A stretch of 64,000 nucleotides of DNA from JASLEW01 sp963732005 (GTDB lineage Bacteria; Acidobacteriota; Thermoanaerobaculia; Multivoradales; UBA5704). Numbering within the stretch: position 1 is the first letter of the stretch; each line of letters opens with the position of its first letter. Both the position numbers and the translations under genes were made by a program. The stretch is taken from contig CAVSXT010000005.1 of NCBI GenBank assembly GCA_963732005.1, positions 620,001 through 684,000 on the forward strand, read 5' to 3'. Below the pieces are notes generated by a model. The model was not told where the DNA came from. It saw nothing but the letters and a program-made list of their open reading frames with translations, and did not search any database. Shown here in pieces: positions 1 through 10,289 of this stretch.

Positions 1-844
1 TGTCCTCGGCGGTGGTGTGGGTGCAGTGGACGGCGGTGAGGCCGTCGGCCGCCGGCAGGGAGGCCAGCGCCAGCTGCATCGGCCGGCGGCCGTAATAGGC
101 CAGGCAGTCGGCGATCTCTAGCCGCTGCTCCTCGACGTGCATGTGCAGCCGCAGACCGCGGCGGCGGGCCTCCTCGTAGATCGCGGCCAGGTCCGCCGGC
201 GGTGCGGCGCGCAGGCTGTGGACGGCGGCGCCGAGGCTCTGGGCCGGCCCGGCCAGGCGGTCCGCCAGGCGATCCATCTGCTCCCAGAAGACTGCCGGCG
301 ATGGCGACGCGAAGCGGCGCTGGGCGCCTGCCAGCGGCTGGTCGAAGCCGCCGGTCCGGTAGTAGGTATTGAGCAGCACGATGCGGATGCCGGCCGCGGC
401 GGCGGCGCGCAGCACGCGCTCGTCCAGGGCGTAGTCGAGCGGTGCGCCGGGAGCGCCGCTCCCCTCATGGTGGAAGTAGTGGAACTCGCCGACCGTGGTG
501 ACGCCGGCGTCGCGCAGCTCGCGGAAGGTCTGGCGGCAGAGGCGCTCGAAGGCGGCGGCGTCGAGCGCCGTCGCCAGCTCGTACATCGCCTCGCGCCAGC
601 TCCAGAAGCTGCCGGTCCCCGCCGGGAACCGCTCGCCGCGGCCGCGCAGGGCGCGCTGGAAGGCGTGGGAGTGCGCGGAGACCAGGCCGGGCAGCAGCGC
701 CTGCCGGCGCAGCCGCAGCGTCGCTGCCAGCCCGAGCCGCCCCACCGCCTCGATGCGGCCGTCCTCGCCGACCAGCAGCTGCACGCCGGTGGCGAAGCCG
801 TCGCCGGTCCAGGTCCAGTCGGCCTCGACGACCCGCGCGCTCAT
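1..844 (-). CDS. hutF: Formimidoylglutamate deiminase (HutF), C-terminus beyond window
   Basis: About 281 codons of an amidohydrolase are visible; the rest lies left of base 1. HutF hydrolyses N-formimino-L-glutamate to N-formyl-L-glutamate and ammonia in the five-step histidine degradation route, in the cytoplasm. The metal-site block SAHSHAFQRALRGR near residue 56, SFWSWREAMYELA, GEFHYFHHE and later LHMHVEEQ and AVHCTHT are those of the HutF branch rather than of guanine deaminase or imidazolonepropionase. The ATG at 844 overlaps the stop of the upstream argE-type gene by the pattern ATGA, so the two are translationally coupled. The family call is firm; substrate is by family. Confidence 0.88.
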   Translation of the reverse strand, partial: MSARVVEADWTWTGDGFATGVQLLVGEDGRIEAVGRLGLAATLRLRRQALLPGLVSAHSHAFQRALRGRGERFPAGTGSFWSWREAMYELATALDAAAFERLCRQTFRELRDAGVTTVGEFHYFHHEGSGAPGAPLDYALDERVLRAAAAAGIRIVLLNTYYRTGGFDQPLAGAQRRFASPSPAVFWEQMDRLADRLAGPAQSLGAAVHSLRAAPPADLAAIYEEARRRGLRLHMHVEEQRLEIADCLAYYGRRPMQLALASLPAADGLTAVHCTHTTAED

Positions 845-2049
845 CCCGCTCCCGCTCGGCCGGCAGCCGCGCCGCAGCAGTCCTCGATCAGGCGCTCGAC
901 CACGGCGCGGGCCGCCGCCAGCTCCGCCTTGGGCAGGAACTCGTTGGGGCGATGCGCGACGTCGATCGAGCCGGGGCCGAAGAGCACGCAGTCCATCCCC
1001 AGGCGCTGCAGCCAGCCGGCGTCGGTGGCATAGGACACGGCGACGCTTTCGCGCTGGCCGACCAGGGCGTGGAGCCGGCGCAGCAGCGGCGCGTCCTCCG
1101 CCACCAGCAGCGGCAGGCTGTCGGAGAGCACCTCGACCTCGGCAACGAGGGGGGCCGCGGCGGCGCGGGCCGCCTGCTCGACGCGCTCGGCCAGCCGGCG
1201 CGAGTCGGTTCCCGGCAGCGCCCGCAGCCCGAGCTCGACGATGCAGCGGTCGGGCACCACGTTGATCGCGGCGCCGCCCTCCACCCTGCCGACGTTGAGC
1301 GGCACGAACGGCACCTCCGGGAACAGCTCGGCGTGCGGCCCGCCCTCCGCCGCCAGCTCGCGGCGCAGCCGCGCCAGGGCGGCGATCACCTCGCCGGCGG
1401 GCTCGATGGCGTTGACCCCGAGATGCGGGTAACCGCTGTGCGCGCTGCGGCCGTGGAGGGTGATGCGCATCCGCAGATGGCCCTTGTGGGCGCGCGCCAC
1501 GCGCAGGCAGGTGGGCTCGCCGATCAAGGTGCTCGATGGCAGCTCCCGGGCCTCCGGGCAGCTTTCGACCAGGTGGCGGGCGCCCAGCGTCCCCACCTCC
1601 TCGTCGTAGGTGAAGAGCAGGGCCAGCGGTTGCCGGAGATGCCGCCCGCTCGCCGCCAGCGCCAGGTTGGCGGCCAGCGCCAGGAAGCCCTTCATGTCGC
1701 AGGCGCCGCGGCCGACCCAGCGGTCGTCGCGCTCGGCCAGGGTGAAGGGCTCGCTTTCCCACCCCGCCTCGCCCGCCGGCACCACGTCCAGGTGCCCGGA
1801 CAGCACCAGCCCGGTCCGCGGCCCCTGGCCGTCCCCGTGCTCCGCCGCCGGGGGCCCGAGCTCGAAGATCAGGTTGACCTTGTCCCCGGCCGGCGAAGGG
1901 TTGCGCCGCAACCGCACCCCCGGCCGGTCGAGGTAGTCGCAGAGGAAATCGGCGATCGGCAGATTGCTGTTGCAGCTGGTGGAGTCGAACGCCACCAGCC
2001 GGCCGAGCAGGTCGGCGTCCGAGAGCTGCGCAGGGGTCGAAGGAGGCAC
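841..2049 (-). CDS. argE: ArgE-type M20 deacylase (acetylornithine deacetylase family)
   Basis: A 402-residue M20 zinc peptidase-family hydrolase. Visible family marks are LSGHLDVVPAG (first metal histidine, about residue 87), GRGACDMKGFLA (bridging aspartate), TYDEEVGTLGARHL (catalytic and metal glutamates) and the C-terminal GPGSIDVAHRPNEF histidine block. The length and the ending match ArgE, which removes acetate from N-acetylornithine in arginine synthesis. The context argues for another job: it is coupled to hutF, and no other arginine gene is near. ArgE enzymes are known to be broad, acting also on N-formyl amino acids, so deformylation of N-formylglutamate is a possible role here (inference). 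GTG start at 2049; no strong ribosome site seen. Confidence 0.8.
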   Translation of the reverse strand: MPPSTPAQLSDADLLGRLVAFDSTSCNSNLPIADFLCDYLDRPGVRLRRNPSPAGDKVNLIFELGPPAAEHGDGQGPRTGLVLSGHLDVVPAGEAGWESEPFTLAERDDRWVGRGACDMKGFLALAANLALAASGRHLRQPLALLFTYDEEVGTLGARHLVESCPEARELPSSTLIGEPTCLRVARAHKGHLRMRITLHGRSAHSGYPHLGVNAIEPAGEVIAALARLRRELAAEGGPHAELFPEVPFVPLNVGRVEGGAAINVVPDRCIVELGLRALPGTDSRRLAERVEQAARAAAAPLVAEVEVLSDSLPLLVAEDAPLLRRLHALVGQRESVAVSYATDAGWLQRLGMDCVLFGPGSIDVAHRPNEFLPKAELAAARAVVERLIEDCCGAAAGRAGAG

Positions 2050-2288
2050 GGAGCGAGGACCGGGTTGCTGGACAGGCGGCTTTCTCGATCCGCCGGCCGG
2101 CGGCGAACGCGGCCGCCGCGGCCTGCGGAGGGACGTGCGGGAGTATAGAAGATGCCGCGCCGGTCCGCGGCGAGCGACGCCTGGGCATGCCCTGGAGCTG
2201 CCGGGAATCCGCGGTTGGCGCGGACTCGTATCAACGTGAGGGGCAGGGCGCTCGCGGCTCTGCCGCCGCTCTTCAGAGGGAGAACACG

Positions 2289-2993
2289 ATGCTCACCAGC
2301 ACCAAAACCACCGTCGCGGCCCTGGCGCTCGCGACCTTGACGCTAGCGGCCTGCCGGTTGGGGGCCGACGCCATCAACAAGGTGATTCCCGCTCCCGCCG
2401 TCGATGCGCCCGCCGCCGAGGCGACCGGACCCCAGGTCGCGGTGCTCGCCGGCGGCTGCTTCTGGGGCCTGCAGGGCATGTTCGAGCACGTGCAGGGGGT
2501 CACCAGGGTCGTCGCCGGCTACGCCGGCGGCAGCAAGGCGACCGCGCACTACCAGGTGGTGGGCACCGAGACGACCGGCCATGCCGAGTCGGTGGAGATC
2601 ACCTACGACCCCAAGAAGATCTCCTACGGGCAGCTGCTGCGGCTCTACTTCGCCGTCGCCCACGATCCCACCGAGCTCAACCGCCAGGGCCCCGATTCCG
2701 GCCCCAGCTACCGCTCGGAGATCTTCTTCACCTCCCCGACCCAGGAGCGCGTCGCCAAGGCCTACGTCGACCAGCTGACCAAGGCCAACGTCTTCAGCTC
2801 GCCGATCGTGACCAAGATCGAGCCGATGAAGGGTTTCTACCCGGCGGAGGACTACCACCAGGACTTCCTGATCCACAACCCGACCTACCCCTACATCGTG
2901 CACAACGACCTGCCCAAGATCGACGCCCTGAAGCGGACCTACCCGGAGGTCTACCGCGACGCGCCGGTGACGCTGGCCGGCGCGACCCGCTGA
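2289..2993 (+). CDS. msrA: Lipoprotein peptide-methionine (S)-S-oxide reductase MsrA
   Basis: A 234-residue MsrA that reduces the S-epimer of methionine sulfoxide in proteins. The catalytic block GGCFWGLQGMFEHV is near residue 56; YRSEIFF, AEDYHQDF and the tail NPTYPYIVHND are typical. The N-terminus MLTSTKTTV followed by a hydrophobic run and LAAC is a lipoprotein signal with the lipidated cysteine at about residue 22, so the enzyme should act outside the cytoplasmic membrane. Apart from the lipobox and catalytic cysteines there is no other cysteine, so recycling cannot use an internal disulfide. The ATG at 2289 is chosen because GAGGGA lies just upstream and it places the lipobox correctly; the frame stays open farther upstream without family similarity. 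No neighbour on this strand. Confidence 0.92.
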   Translation: MLTSTKTTVAALALATLTLAACRLGADAINKVIPAPAVDAPAAEATGPQVAVLAGGCFWGLQGMFEHVQGVTRVVAGYAGGSKATAHYQVVGTETTGHAESVEITYDPKKISYGQLLRLYFAVAHDPTELNRQGPDSGPSYRSEIFFTSPTQERVAKAYVDQLTKANVFSSPIVTKIEPMKGFYPAEDYHQDFLIHNPTYPYIVHNDLPKIDALKRTYPEVYRDAPVTLAGATR

Positions 2994-3012
2994 CGGCGAG
3001 CGGCCGCGAGCG

Positions 3013-3420
3013 CTAGGCCGTGAACTCGCTCGGCAGGCGGCCGATGTCGACGATGCTGCAGCCCGGCCGGGCGGCGATGCCGAGGCGGCCGGCTTCGGCG
3101 AGCACGGCGGCGTCCGCCGAGCCCGGATTGAACCAGACCTCGGTTGCCTCTCCGGCCGCTCCGACGCCGGTACTCGGCGCCGCGGCGCGGGCGATCTCGG
3201 GGAGCAGCCCGAACGTGGTGGCCGGCGGCAGGTAGACGCTGATGCGGTCGAGGCGCGCCGGCACCTCGGCCAGGGTGCGGTGGGCCGGCAGCCCCTCGAT
3301 CTCGCGCTCGGCCGGGTGGACCGGGTAGACCTGCCATCCGGTTTCCAGGTAGGCCCGCACGCACTTGTTGCCGAACTTGTGCCGGTTGGCGGACGCGCCC
3401 AGCACGGCGATGGTCTTCAT
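3013..3420 (-). CDS. CoA-binding domain protein (YccU-like)
   Basis: A 135-residue single-domain protein with the Rossmann-like CoA-binding fold: IAVLGASANRHKFGN at the N-terminus, VYPVHPAEREIEGLPAH in the middle, and VWFNPGSADAAVLAEA followed by a cysteine in GCSIVDIGRLP. Family members bind CoA or a related nucleotide; the cellular role is not settled. The ATG at 3420 overlaps the stop of selB (ATGA), so it is the last gene of the selB transcript. The reading frame remains open upstream through selB but that part has no family similarity, which fixes the start. Confidence 0.85.
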   Translation of the reverse strand: MKTIAVLGASANRHKFGNKCVRAYLETGWQVYPVHPAEREIEGLPAHRTLAEVPARLDRISVYLPPATTFGLLPEIARAAAPSTGVGAAGEATEVWFNPGSADAAVLAEAGRLGIAARPGCSIVDIGRLPSEFTA

Positions 3421-5375
3421 GCGCTCTCCTTGGCGACGGCCGGTGCCCGCACCACCAGGCGGTCGTCGCCGGCGCGGCGGGTGGCGCCAGCGGCGTCGAG
3501 GTGCTCGAGCAGCGGGATCGCCCATTTGCGGGTGAGGCCGAAGCGGTCCTTGAACTGTGCCACCGAGAAACGCTCCCACGGCTCGGCGAGGAGCTGGCGG
3601 CGGAGTTCGGCGAGGGCGGCGGCGGCGATCATCAGGCCGCCGGGCAGCCGCACCAGGCGGCCGCGGGCCACCAGGTGACGCAGCACGCCGTCGAGGATCT
3701 GCGGCTTGGCTGAGAGCTCCTGGCGCACCTCCCCCGGCGAAGGCGGCGCCAGGCCGGCGCGTTCGAAGCACGCCATTGCCGCCGCCGCCAGGGCCGATTC
3801 CTCGCCGCTCAGCTGCGCGCTGCGCCCCGGCAGGACGACGCGGTCGCCCTCGACCGCCAGCACCTTCTGCGCCGCCAGCCAGGCGAGGTAGACCGGCGCC
3901 AGCTCCGCGGCGCGGCCGCGCAGGATGCGCCGCACCGCTTCGGCCTTGGGCATGCCGTCGGCCAGCCGGTCGCGATCGAAGTAGTCCTTGAGCACCCGCC
4001 GGGCGCGCTCGACGACGCGCTCGACCGCCGCCGGCGCGATCCAGCGCCGGCCGTGGCCGGGAGCCTCGCGCACCGCGATCAGGCGGGAATCCGCGGCGAG
4101 CGCGTTCAGCTCCGCCACGGCGCGCTCCTCCGGCAGGCCCAGCCGGCGTGCGGCGCCCGCGGCGTCGAGGCCGCGCTCGCCCGCTTCCAGCGCCCAAAAC
4201 GACAGGGTCCGCGCCAGGCCGCCGTCCAGCGCCGCAAGAGCGGCCGGCAGCAGCGCGCCGCGGTGGCGGCGCCAGCGCGGGTCGAGCACCTCGCCGCCCC
4301 CCAGCGTCGTCGCCGGCGAGGGGCGGCGGAGGATGATGCGGTCGCCGCGCGCCGCCACCAGCGGGCTCTGGAGCCGGATCTCGACCAGCCCGCCCGTGCC
4401 CGGCAGCAGCTCCGGCGCCGGCCGGCCGCCGCCCAGCGGCCGCATCCTTCCCAGCGCCTCGCCGGCGTGCAGGTGCAGGCGCACCGGCGTGAAGCCGTGC
4501 AGCGCGTCCGGCGCGTCCGGCAGCAGGGTGACACGGGCGAGCAGGCTGGTGGTGGCAGCGAAGGCGCCGGGGGTGCCTAGCTGCTGGCCGCGGCGCAGCG
4601 CCTCGAGCGGCGCCCCGGTGAGCTGCAGCGAGGTGCGCTCGCCGGCCAGCGCCTGGTCGCGCGCCTGGCCGTGGACCTGGATGCTGCGCACCCGCAACGT
4701 GCCGTCGACGCCGGGCGCCGGCGGCAGCAGCTCGAGGGCGTCGCCGATGCCCACCCGGCCACCGGCCAGGGTGCCGGTCACCACCGCTCCCAGGCCGCGC
4801 AGATGAAAGGCGCGGTCGAGCGGCAGCCGCGCCGGCAGCGCCGCCTCGGCGCCGACGGCATGGCGCGCCGCCAGCTCGAGCAGGGCGGCCCTGAGCTCCG
4901 CGACCCCCTCGCCGGTGGCGCTTGACACCGCCAGCACCGGCGCGCCGGCGAAGGGGGTCGGGGCGAGCAGCTCTTCGACCTCGAGCTGGGCGATCTCGCG
5001 CAGGTCCGGCGCCGCCAGGTCGGCCTTGGTTAGGGCGACCAGGCCCGCGGGGATGCCGAGCAGCGAGCAGATGGCCAGGTGCTCGCGGGTCTGCGGCTTG
5101 ACGCCTTCGTCGGCCGCGACCACCAGCAGCATGATGCGGATGCCGCCCAGCCCGGCCAGGGCATTGTGCAGGAAGCGCTCGTGGCCGGGGACGTCCACGA
5201 ACCCGAGCTGCACGCCGTCCGCCGCGAGGTGGGCGAAGCCCAGGTCGATGGTGATGCCGCGCGCCTTCTCCTCGGCCCAACGGTCGCAGTCGATGCCGGT
5301 CAGGGCGAGCACCAGGCTGGTCTTGCCGTGATCGATGTGCCCCGCGGTGCCGACGATCGCCCGCAGCGCCCCCAT
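3417..5375 (-). CDS. selB: Selenocysteine-specific elongation factor SelB
   Basis: A 652-residue translation GTPase that carries Sec-tRNA to UGA codons marked by a SECIS element. The start MGALRAIVGTAGHIDHGKTS holds the P-loop, followed by ARGITIDLGFA (switch I), DVPGHERF (G3) and TKAD (G4), then EF-Tu-like beta-barrels and about 200 C-terminal residues with repeated winged-helix blocks (for example FSVAQFKDRFGLTRKWAIPLLEHLD) that bind the mRNA hairpin. This C-terminal part and the full length separate SelB from EF-Tu. No selA, selC or recoded UGA gene is visible in the window, so those must lie elsewhere. It starts 17 bases after the yqeY stop and overlaps the CoA-binding gene. Confidence 0.93.
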   Translation of the reverse strand: MGALRAIVGTAGHIDHGKTSLVLALTGIDCDRWAEEKARGITIDLGFAHLAADGVQLGFVDVPGHERFLHNALAGLGGIRIMLLVVAADEGVKPQTREHLAICSLLGIPAGLVALTKADLAAPDLREIAQLEVEELLAPTPFAGAPVLAVSSATGEGVAELRAALLELAARHAVGAEAALPARLPLDRAFHLRGLGAVVTGTLAGGRVGIGDALELLPPAPGVDGTLRVRSIQVHGQARDQALAGERTSLQLTGAPLEALRRGQQLGTPGAFAATTSLLARVTLLPDAPDALHGFTPVRLHLHAGEALGRMRPLGGGRPAPELLPGTGGLVEIRLQSPLVAARGDRIILRRPSPATTLGGGEVLDPRWRRHRGALLPAALAALDGGLARTLSFWALEAGERGLDAAGAARRLGLPEERAVAELNALAADSRLIAVREAPGHGRRWIAPAAVERVVERARRVLKDYFDRDRLADGMPKAEAVRRILRGRAAELAPVYLAWLAAQKVLAVEGDRVVLPGRSAQLSGEESALAAAAMACFERAGLAPPSPGEVRQELSAKPQILDGVLRHLVARGRLVRLPGGLMIAAAALAELRRQLLAEPWERFSVAQFKDRFGLTRKWAIPLLEHLDAAGATRRAGDDRLVVRAPAVAKESA

Positions 5376-5392
5376 CGTGACTCCGGCCGGCG

Positions 5393-5868
5393 TCAGCGGC
5401 CGGCCCCGGCGCCGCCGAGCAGCTCGCGGGCGATCCGGTTGATGGTGGCGCCGTCGGCGCTGGTGCCGAAGCGCGCCAGCGTCTCTTTCATGATCGGCCC
5501 GATGGCCTGGGGCCCGGCGAGGCCGCGCTCGGCGATCAGCGCCGCGATGGCGCGGCGGATCTCGGCCTCGTCCGCCGCCGCCGGCAGGAAGCCGGCGAGG
5601 ATCGCCGCCTCGCTCTCCTCCTTGGCGGCCAGCTCCCGGCGCTCGCCGGCGCGGTACTGGGTGGCTGCCTCCTCGCGCTGCTTGAGGGCCTTGCGGACGA
5701 GCGCGACGAAGCCGGCCTCGTCCACCTCGCCGCCGCGGCGGATGCGCTCGTTCTTGATGTCGGTGAGCAGCAGCCGCACGGTCTGCAGCCGCAGCTTGTC
5801 GCCGCTCTTGAGGGCGGCCTTGAGCTCGGCCTCGATCCGCAGCTGCGGGGGGGCTTGGGCGATGGCGT

Positions 5869-5872
<4 letters not shown>
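5393..5872 (-). CDS. yqeY: GatB/YqeY domain protein
   Basis: A 159-residue protein resembling the tRNA-binding tail of the GatB amidotransferase subunit. Typical blocks are LRLQTVRLLLTDIKNERI, FVALVRKALKQREEAATQY, EESEAAILAGFLP and the ending GPIMKETLARFGTSADGATI. Free-standing YqeY proteins are widespread, and their exact role (tRNA or amidotransferase related) is not well established. The ATG at 5872 overlaps the ntrX stop by ATGA, so it is translated from the same message; selB follows, making a small translation-related tail to the operon. Confidence 0.9.
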
Positions 5873-7413
<1,541 letters not shown>

Positions 7414-7431
7414 CGTGCCATTCTAGTGGAC

Positions 7432-9636
7432 CTACTCCGGGTCGGCGGGCAGCTCGACGGTGAACACCGTGCCGCGCGGCAGGTTGTCTTCGACGTGGAT
7501 CGAGCCATGGTGGTCGGCGACGATGCGGTGCACGATCGCCAACCCCAGGCCGGTGCCGCGGCCCTTGGTCGAGAAGTAGGGCAGGAACAGCTTCTCCTTG
7601 GCGTCGGGCGGGATGCCGCGGCCGGTGTCGGCGACCTGGATGGCGAGGTGTCCGTCGCGCTTGCAAGCCGACACCGTCACCTGGCCGGGAGCGTCGGTGG
7701 CCTCGACCGCGTTGTCGAGCAGGTTGATCAGGGCGCGCTTGATCTGCTCGGCGTCGATCACCACGCCTGCCAGGTCGCCGGCCAGGCGCGCCTCCACCGT
7801 CACTCCCGGCTTGAGGTTCTGGTAGAGGTGCAGGGTGTCGTCGAGCAGCCGCGGCACGTCCACCCGCGCCGGCTGCGGCCGCGGCATGCGCGCGAAGCGG
7901 GAGAACTCGTCCACCATCCCCTGCAGGGTGGTCACCTCGCGGACGATGATCTCGACGCCGTCCTCGATCGCCCTGGCGAGGCCGGGCTCTGCCTGGCGGT
8001 GCTTCTTGAGCATGCGCTCGGCGGCCAGCCGGATCGGCGTCAGCGGGTTCTTGATCTCGTGCGCGACGCGGCGCGCCGCCTCGTTCCATGCCGCCAGCTG
8101 CTGCGCCTTGATCAGCTCGGTCAGGTCCTCGAGCACCAGCACCCGGCCGCGCGGCGTGCCGGCCGCGTCGCCGAAGGCGGTGACCTTGGCCTCGAAGGTC
8201 TTCCACTCGCCGCCGAGCAGCAGGTGCAGCTCCTTGCCGTCCTGGGGCCGCGGCTCGGCCAGCAGGGCCGCCAGCTTGCGGCGCTCGGGGTCCCCCCAGG
8301 CTGCCGTCACCGGGCGCCCGACCACCTCCTCCTCGCGCTGGCGCAGCAGCAGCAGCGCGGCCTCGTTGCAGGTGAAGATGTTGCCCGCCGAATCGATCGA
8401 GACCACGCCGGCGGCGACGCTCTGCAGCACCGCCGCGATCAGCGCCCGCTCCGCCGCCAGGCGCTGGTTGCTGAGCGTCAGCTCGCGATTGCCGCGCTCG
8501 AGCTGCTCCTTGTTGTTCGCCAGCTCGTCGGTCATGCGATTGAAGGAATCGACCAGCACCCCCAGCTCGTCGTCGGCCCGCACGTCGACGCGGTGGCGGA
8601 GGTCGCCGCCGCTGATCCGCCGCGTCCCCTCGGCGAGCGCCTGGATCGGCACGGTCACCCGCCGCGCCAGGTAGAGCCCCACCCAGGAGGAGGCGAGCAG
8701 GATGACCAGGGTCACCATGATGAAGATCAGCAGGTGGCTGGCACGCAACTCGTCCTTCTGCACCTCGAGCTGGCGGTAGCTCTGGAAGTCCTCGATCAGC
8801 CGGGCGGAGCGCTCCGCCAGCACGGGATCGATGAGCGTCGCCGCCACCACCACGATGCGCTGCGAGCCGCCGGCCGGTCCCGGGCGCCGGCCGCCGCCGG
8901 CCACCGCCGCATAGACCAGCTTGCCGCGGCCGCCCGGCGGGGTGTCGATCTGGGTCACCTCGCCCTCGGCGACGGCCTCCTCCAAGAAAGAGCGGCGCGG
9001 CTCCGGGAGATCCTTGAGGCCGGACTGGGAGTTGACCACTCCCTGCACGAACTCGCTGCCCTCGTAGACCGAGAGCAGGTCGAGATGGAGCTCGGCCAGC
9101 AGCCCTTCCAGCCGCTGGCGCTCGACCGCCGCCCGGGGGTCCAGCCTGGCGGTCTCGCGCAGCACCCGCTCGGCGTCGCGCAGGTTGTGCTGGCCGGTGC
9201 GGTCGTAGAGCGCGCGCGCGACGGCGCTGCCGCGCTCTAGCACCGGCCGCAGCGGTGTGTTGAACCAGCGGTCGATCGAGCCCTGCAGCAGCTCGGTGGC
9301 GATGGCGAACAGCGCCAGCACCGGGAACAGCGACAGGCCGATGTAGGTCGCCACCAGCTTGATCTTGAAGGTCGAGCCGAGGATGCGGTGGCGGCGCTCG
9401 ATCAGCAGCTTGAACAGGTTGCGCAGCAGAACGAAAAGGACGATGAGGATCAGGACGACGTTGGCGTACCAGAGCACGAACAGCAGCACCCGGTTGGTGA
9501 CCAGGAAGGCCGGCAGGTCGCGCTCGCGCAGGAAGAGATAGAACGAGGCGGTGAACAGCAGCAGCAGGGCCGCCAGGCCGCCGACGATGAGGCGCTGGTC
9601 CTTGCGGTGCCGGACGAGGATCTGGCGCAGGCCCAT
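7432..9636 (-). CDS. ntrY: NtrY-like membrane sensor histidine kinase
   Basis: A 734-residue kinase partner of NtrX. The N-terminus carries about three membrane helices, then a periplasmic stretch of about 180 residues, a further helix (HLLIFIMVTLVILLASSW) and a HAMP linker. A PAS domain (VAAGVVSIDSAGNIFTCNEA) precedes the HisKA block ARRVAHEIKNPLTPIRLAAE with the phospho-histidine, followed by the ATPase motifs NLLDNAVEAT, DTGRGIPP and GTGLGLAIVHRI. This layout is that of NtrY rather than cytoplasmic NtrB. ATG at 9636 is preferred because the first helix begins shortly after it; a longer open frame to 9708 has no support. It follows the DUF4390 gene by 11 bases. Confidence 0.9.
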   Translation of the reverse strand: MGLRQILVRHRKDQRLIVGGLAALLLLFTASFYLFLRERDLPAFLVTNRVLLFVLWYANVVLILIVLFVLLRNLFKLLIERRHRILGSTFKIKLVATYIGLSLFPVLALFAIATELLQGSIDRWFNTPLRPVLERGSAVARALYDRTGQHNLRDAERVLRETARLDPRAAVERQRLEGLLAELHLDLLSVYEGSEFVQGVVNSQSGLKDLPEPRRSFLEEAVAEGEVTQIDTPPGGRGKLVYAAVAGGGRRPGPAGGSQRIVVVAATLIDPVLAERSARLIEDFQSYRQLEVQKDELRASHLLIFIMVTLVILLASSWVGLYLARRVTVPIQALAEGTRRISGGDLRHRVDVRADDELGVLVDSFNRMTDELANNKEQLERGNRELTLSNQRLAAERALIAAVLQSVAAGVVSIDSAGNIFTCNEAALLLLRQREEEVVGRPVTAAWGDPERRKLAALLAEPRPQDGKELHLLLGGEWKTFEAKVTAFGDAAGTPRGRVLVLEDLTELIKAQQLAAWNEAARRVAHEIKNPLTPIRLAAERMLKKHRQAEPGLARAIEDGVEIIVREVTTLQGMVDEFSRFARMPRPQPARVDVPRLLDDTLHLYQNLKPGVTVEARLAGDLAGVVIDAEQIKRALINLLDNAVEATDAPGQVTVSACKRDGHLAIQVADTGRGIPPDAKEKLFLPYFSTKGRGTGLGLAIVHRIVADHHGSIHVEDNLPRGTVFTVELPADPE

Positions 9637-9647
9637 GGGTTGAGGCC

Positions 9648-10211
9648 TCAGGGCCGCACCGGCGTCGCGGCGGCGGCGGCAGGCCGGAACTTGTCCGATT
9701 CCACCCACTCGGTGGTGATCAGCACCGGGATGAACGACAGCACCGTGCGCGAGCCGAGCTCGGCGCGCGCTCGCAGCAGCATGCGGCGGCGGTCATGGAG
9801 ATCGTTGAGGCTGAAGACCGGCAGCCGCTCGATGCGGCCCATGGCCGCCGCCAGCGCCTTGCGGTCGTGCAGGGTGCGGCTCTCGATCAGCTTGTCGTCA
9901 AGGCGAAAAAGGACGGTGTAGACCCGGTCGACGGCGTCGTAGATCGCCTCCACCGCGAGGCTGCAGGACTTGAGCCGCGGGTCCCACCAGTGGCGGCGGA
10001 CGAGGTCGAGCTCGAAGCGGTAGACGATGGTGGTGGGCAGGCCGCTGTCCACCCGGGCGAAGAACCGGTGATCGAAGGCGTTGGCGAGAGCGGCGCTGGC
10101 AAGCACCTGACTGCCGTTGAGGACGACCTGGAAATCGGTGATCTTCGCCTCGGCTCGAGCGCGGGAGCCAAAGGCCAGAAAACAAAGGAGAAGCGCCAGG
10201 GTCGCTCGCAT
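9648..10211 (-). CDS. DUF4390 secreted protein
   Basis: A 187-residue exported protein with a cleavable signal (MRATLALLLCFLAFGSRARA). The mature part matches the DUF4390 family that commonly precedes ntrY genes: ITDFQVVLNGSQVLASAALANAF, then ELDLVRRHWWDP and the ending TVLSFIPVLITTEWVESDKF. Function is unknown; its fixed position before NtrY suggests a periplasmic link with the sensor (inference from context). A TTG codon lies directly before the ATG at 10211; ATG is chosen. Confidence 0.82.
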   Translation of the reverse strand: MRATLALLLCFLAFGSRARAEAKITDFQVVLNGSQVLASAALANAFDHRFFARVDSGLPTTIVYRFELDLVRRHWWDPRLKSCSLAVEAIYDAVDRVYTVLFRLDDKLIESRTLHDRKALAAAMGRIERLPVFSLNDLHDRRRMLLRARAELGSRTVLSFIPVLITTEWVESDKFRPAAAAATPVRP

Positions 10212-10289
10212 CAACCGAGCGAGTCTAGCACCGCGATGCCGCCGGTCCCGGGCCGGCGGCGGGCTGGGGGGCGGGGCTGGGGCCGGAAG

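Noticed and set aside
3417..5375. A selenoprotein gene or SECIS element near selB
   Set aside because: No in-frame TGA interrupting a known selenoprotein family was found in the window.
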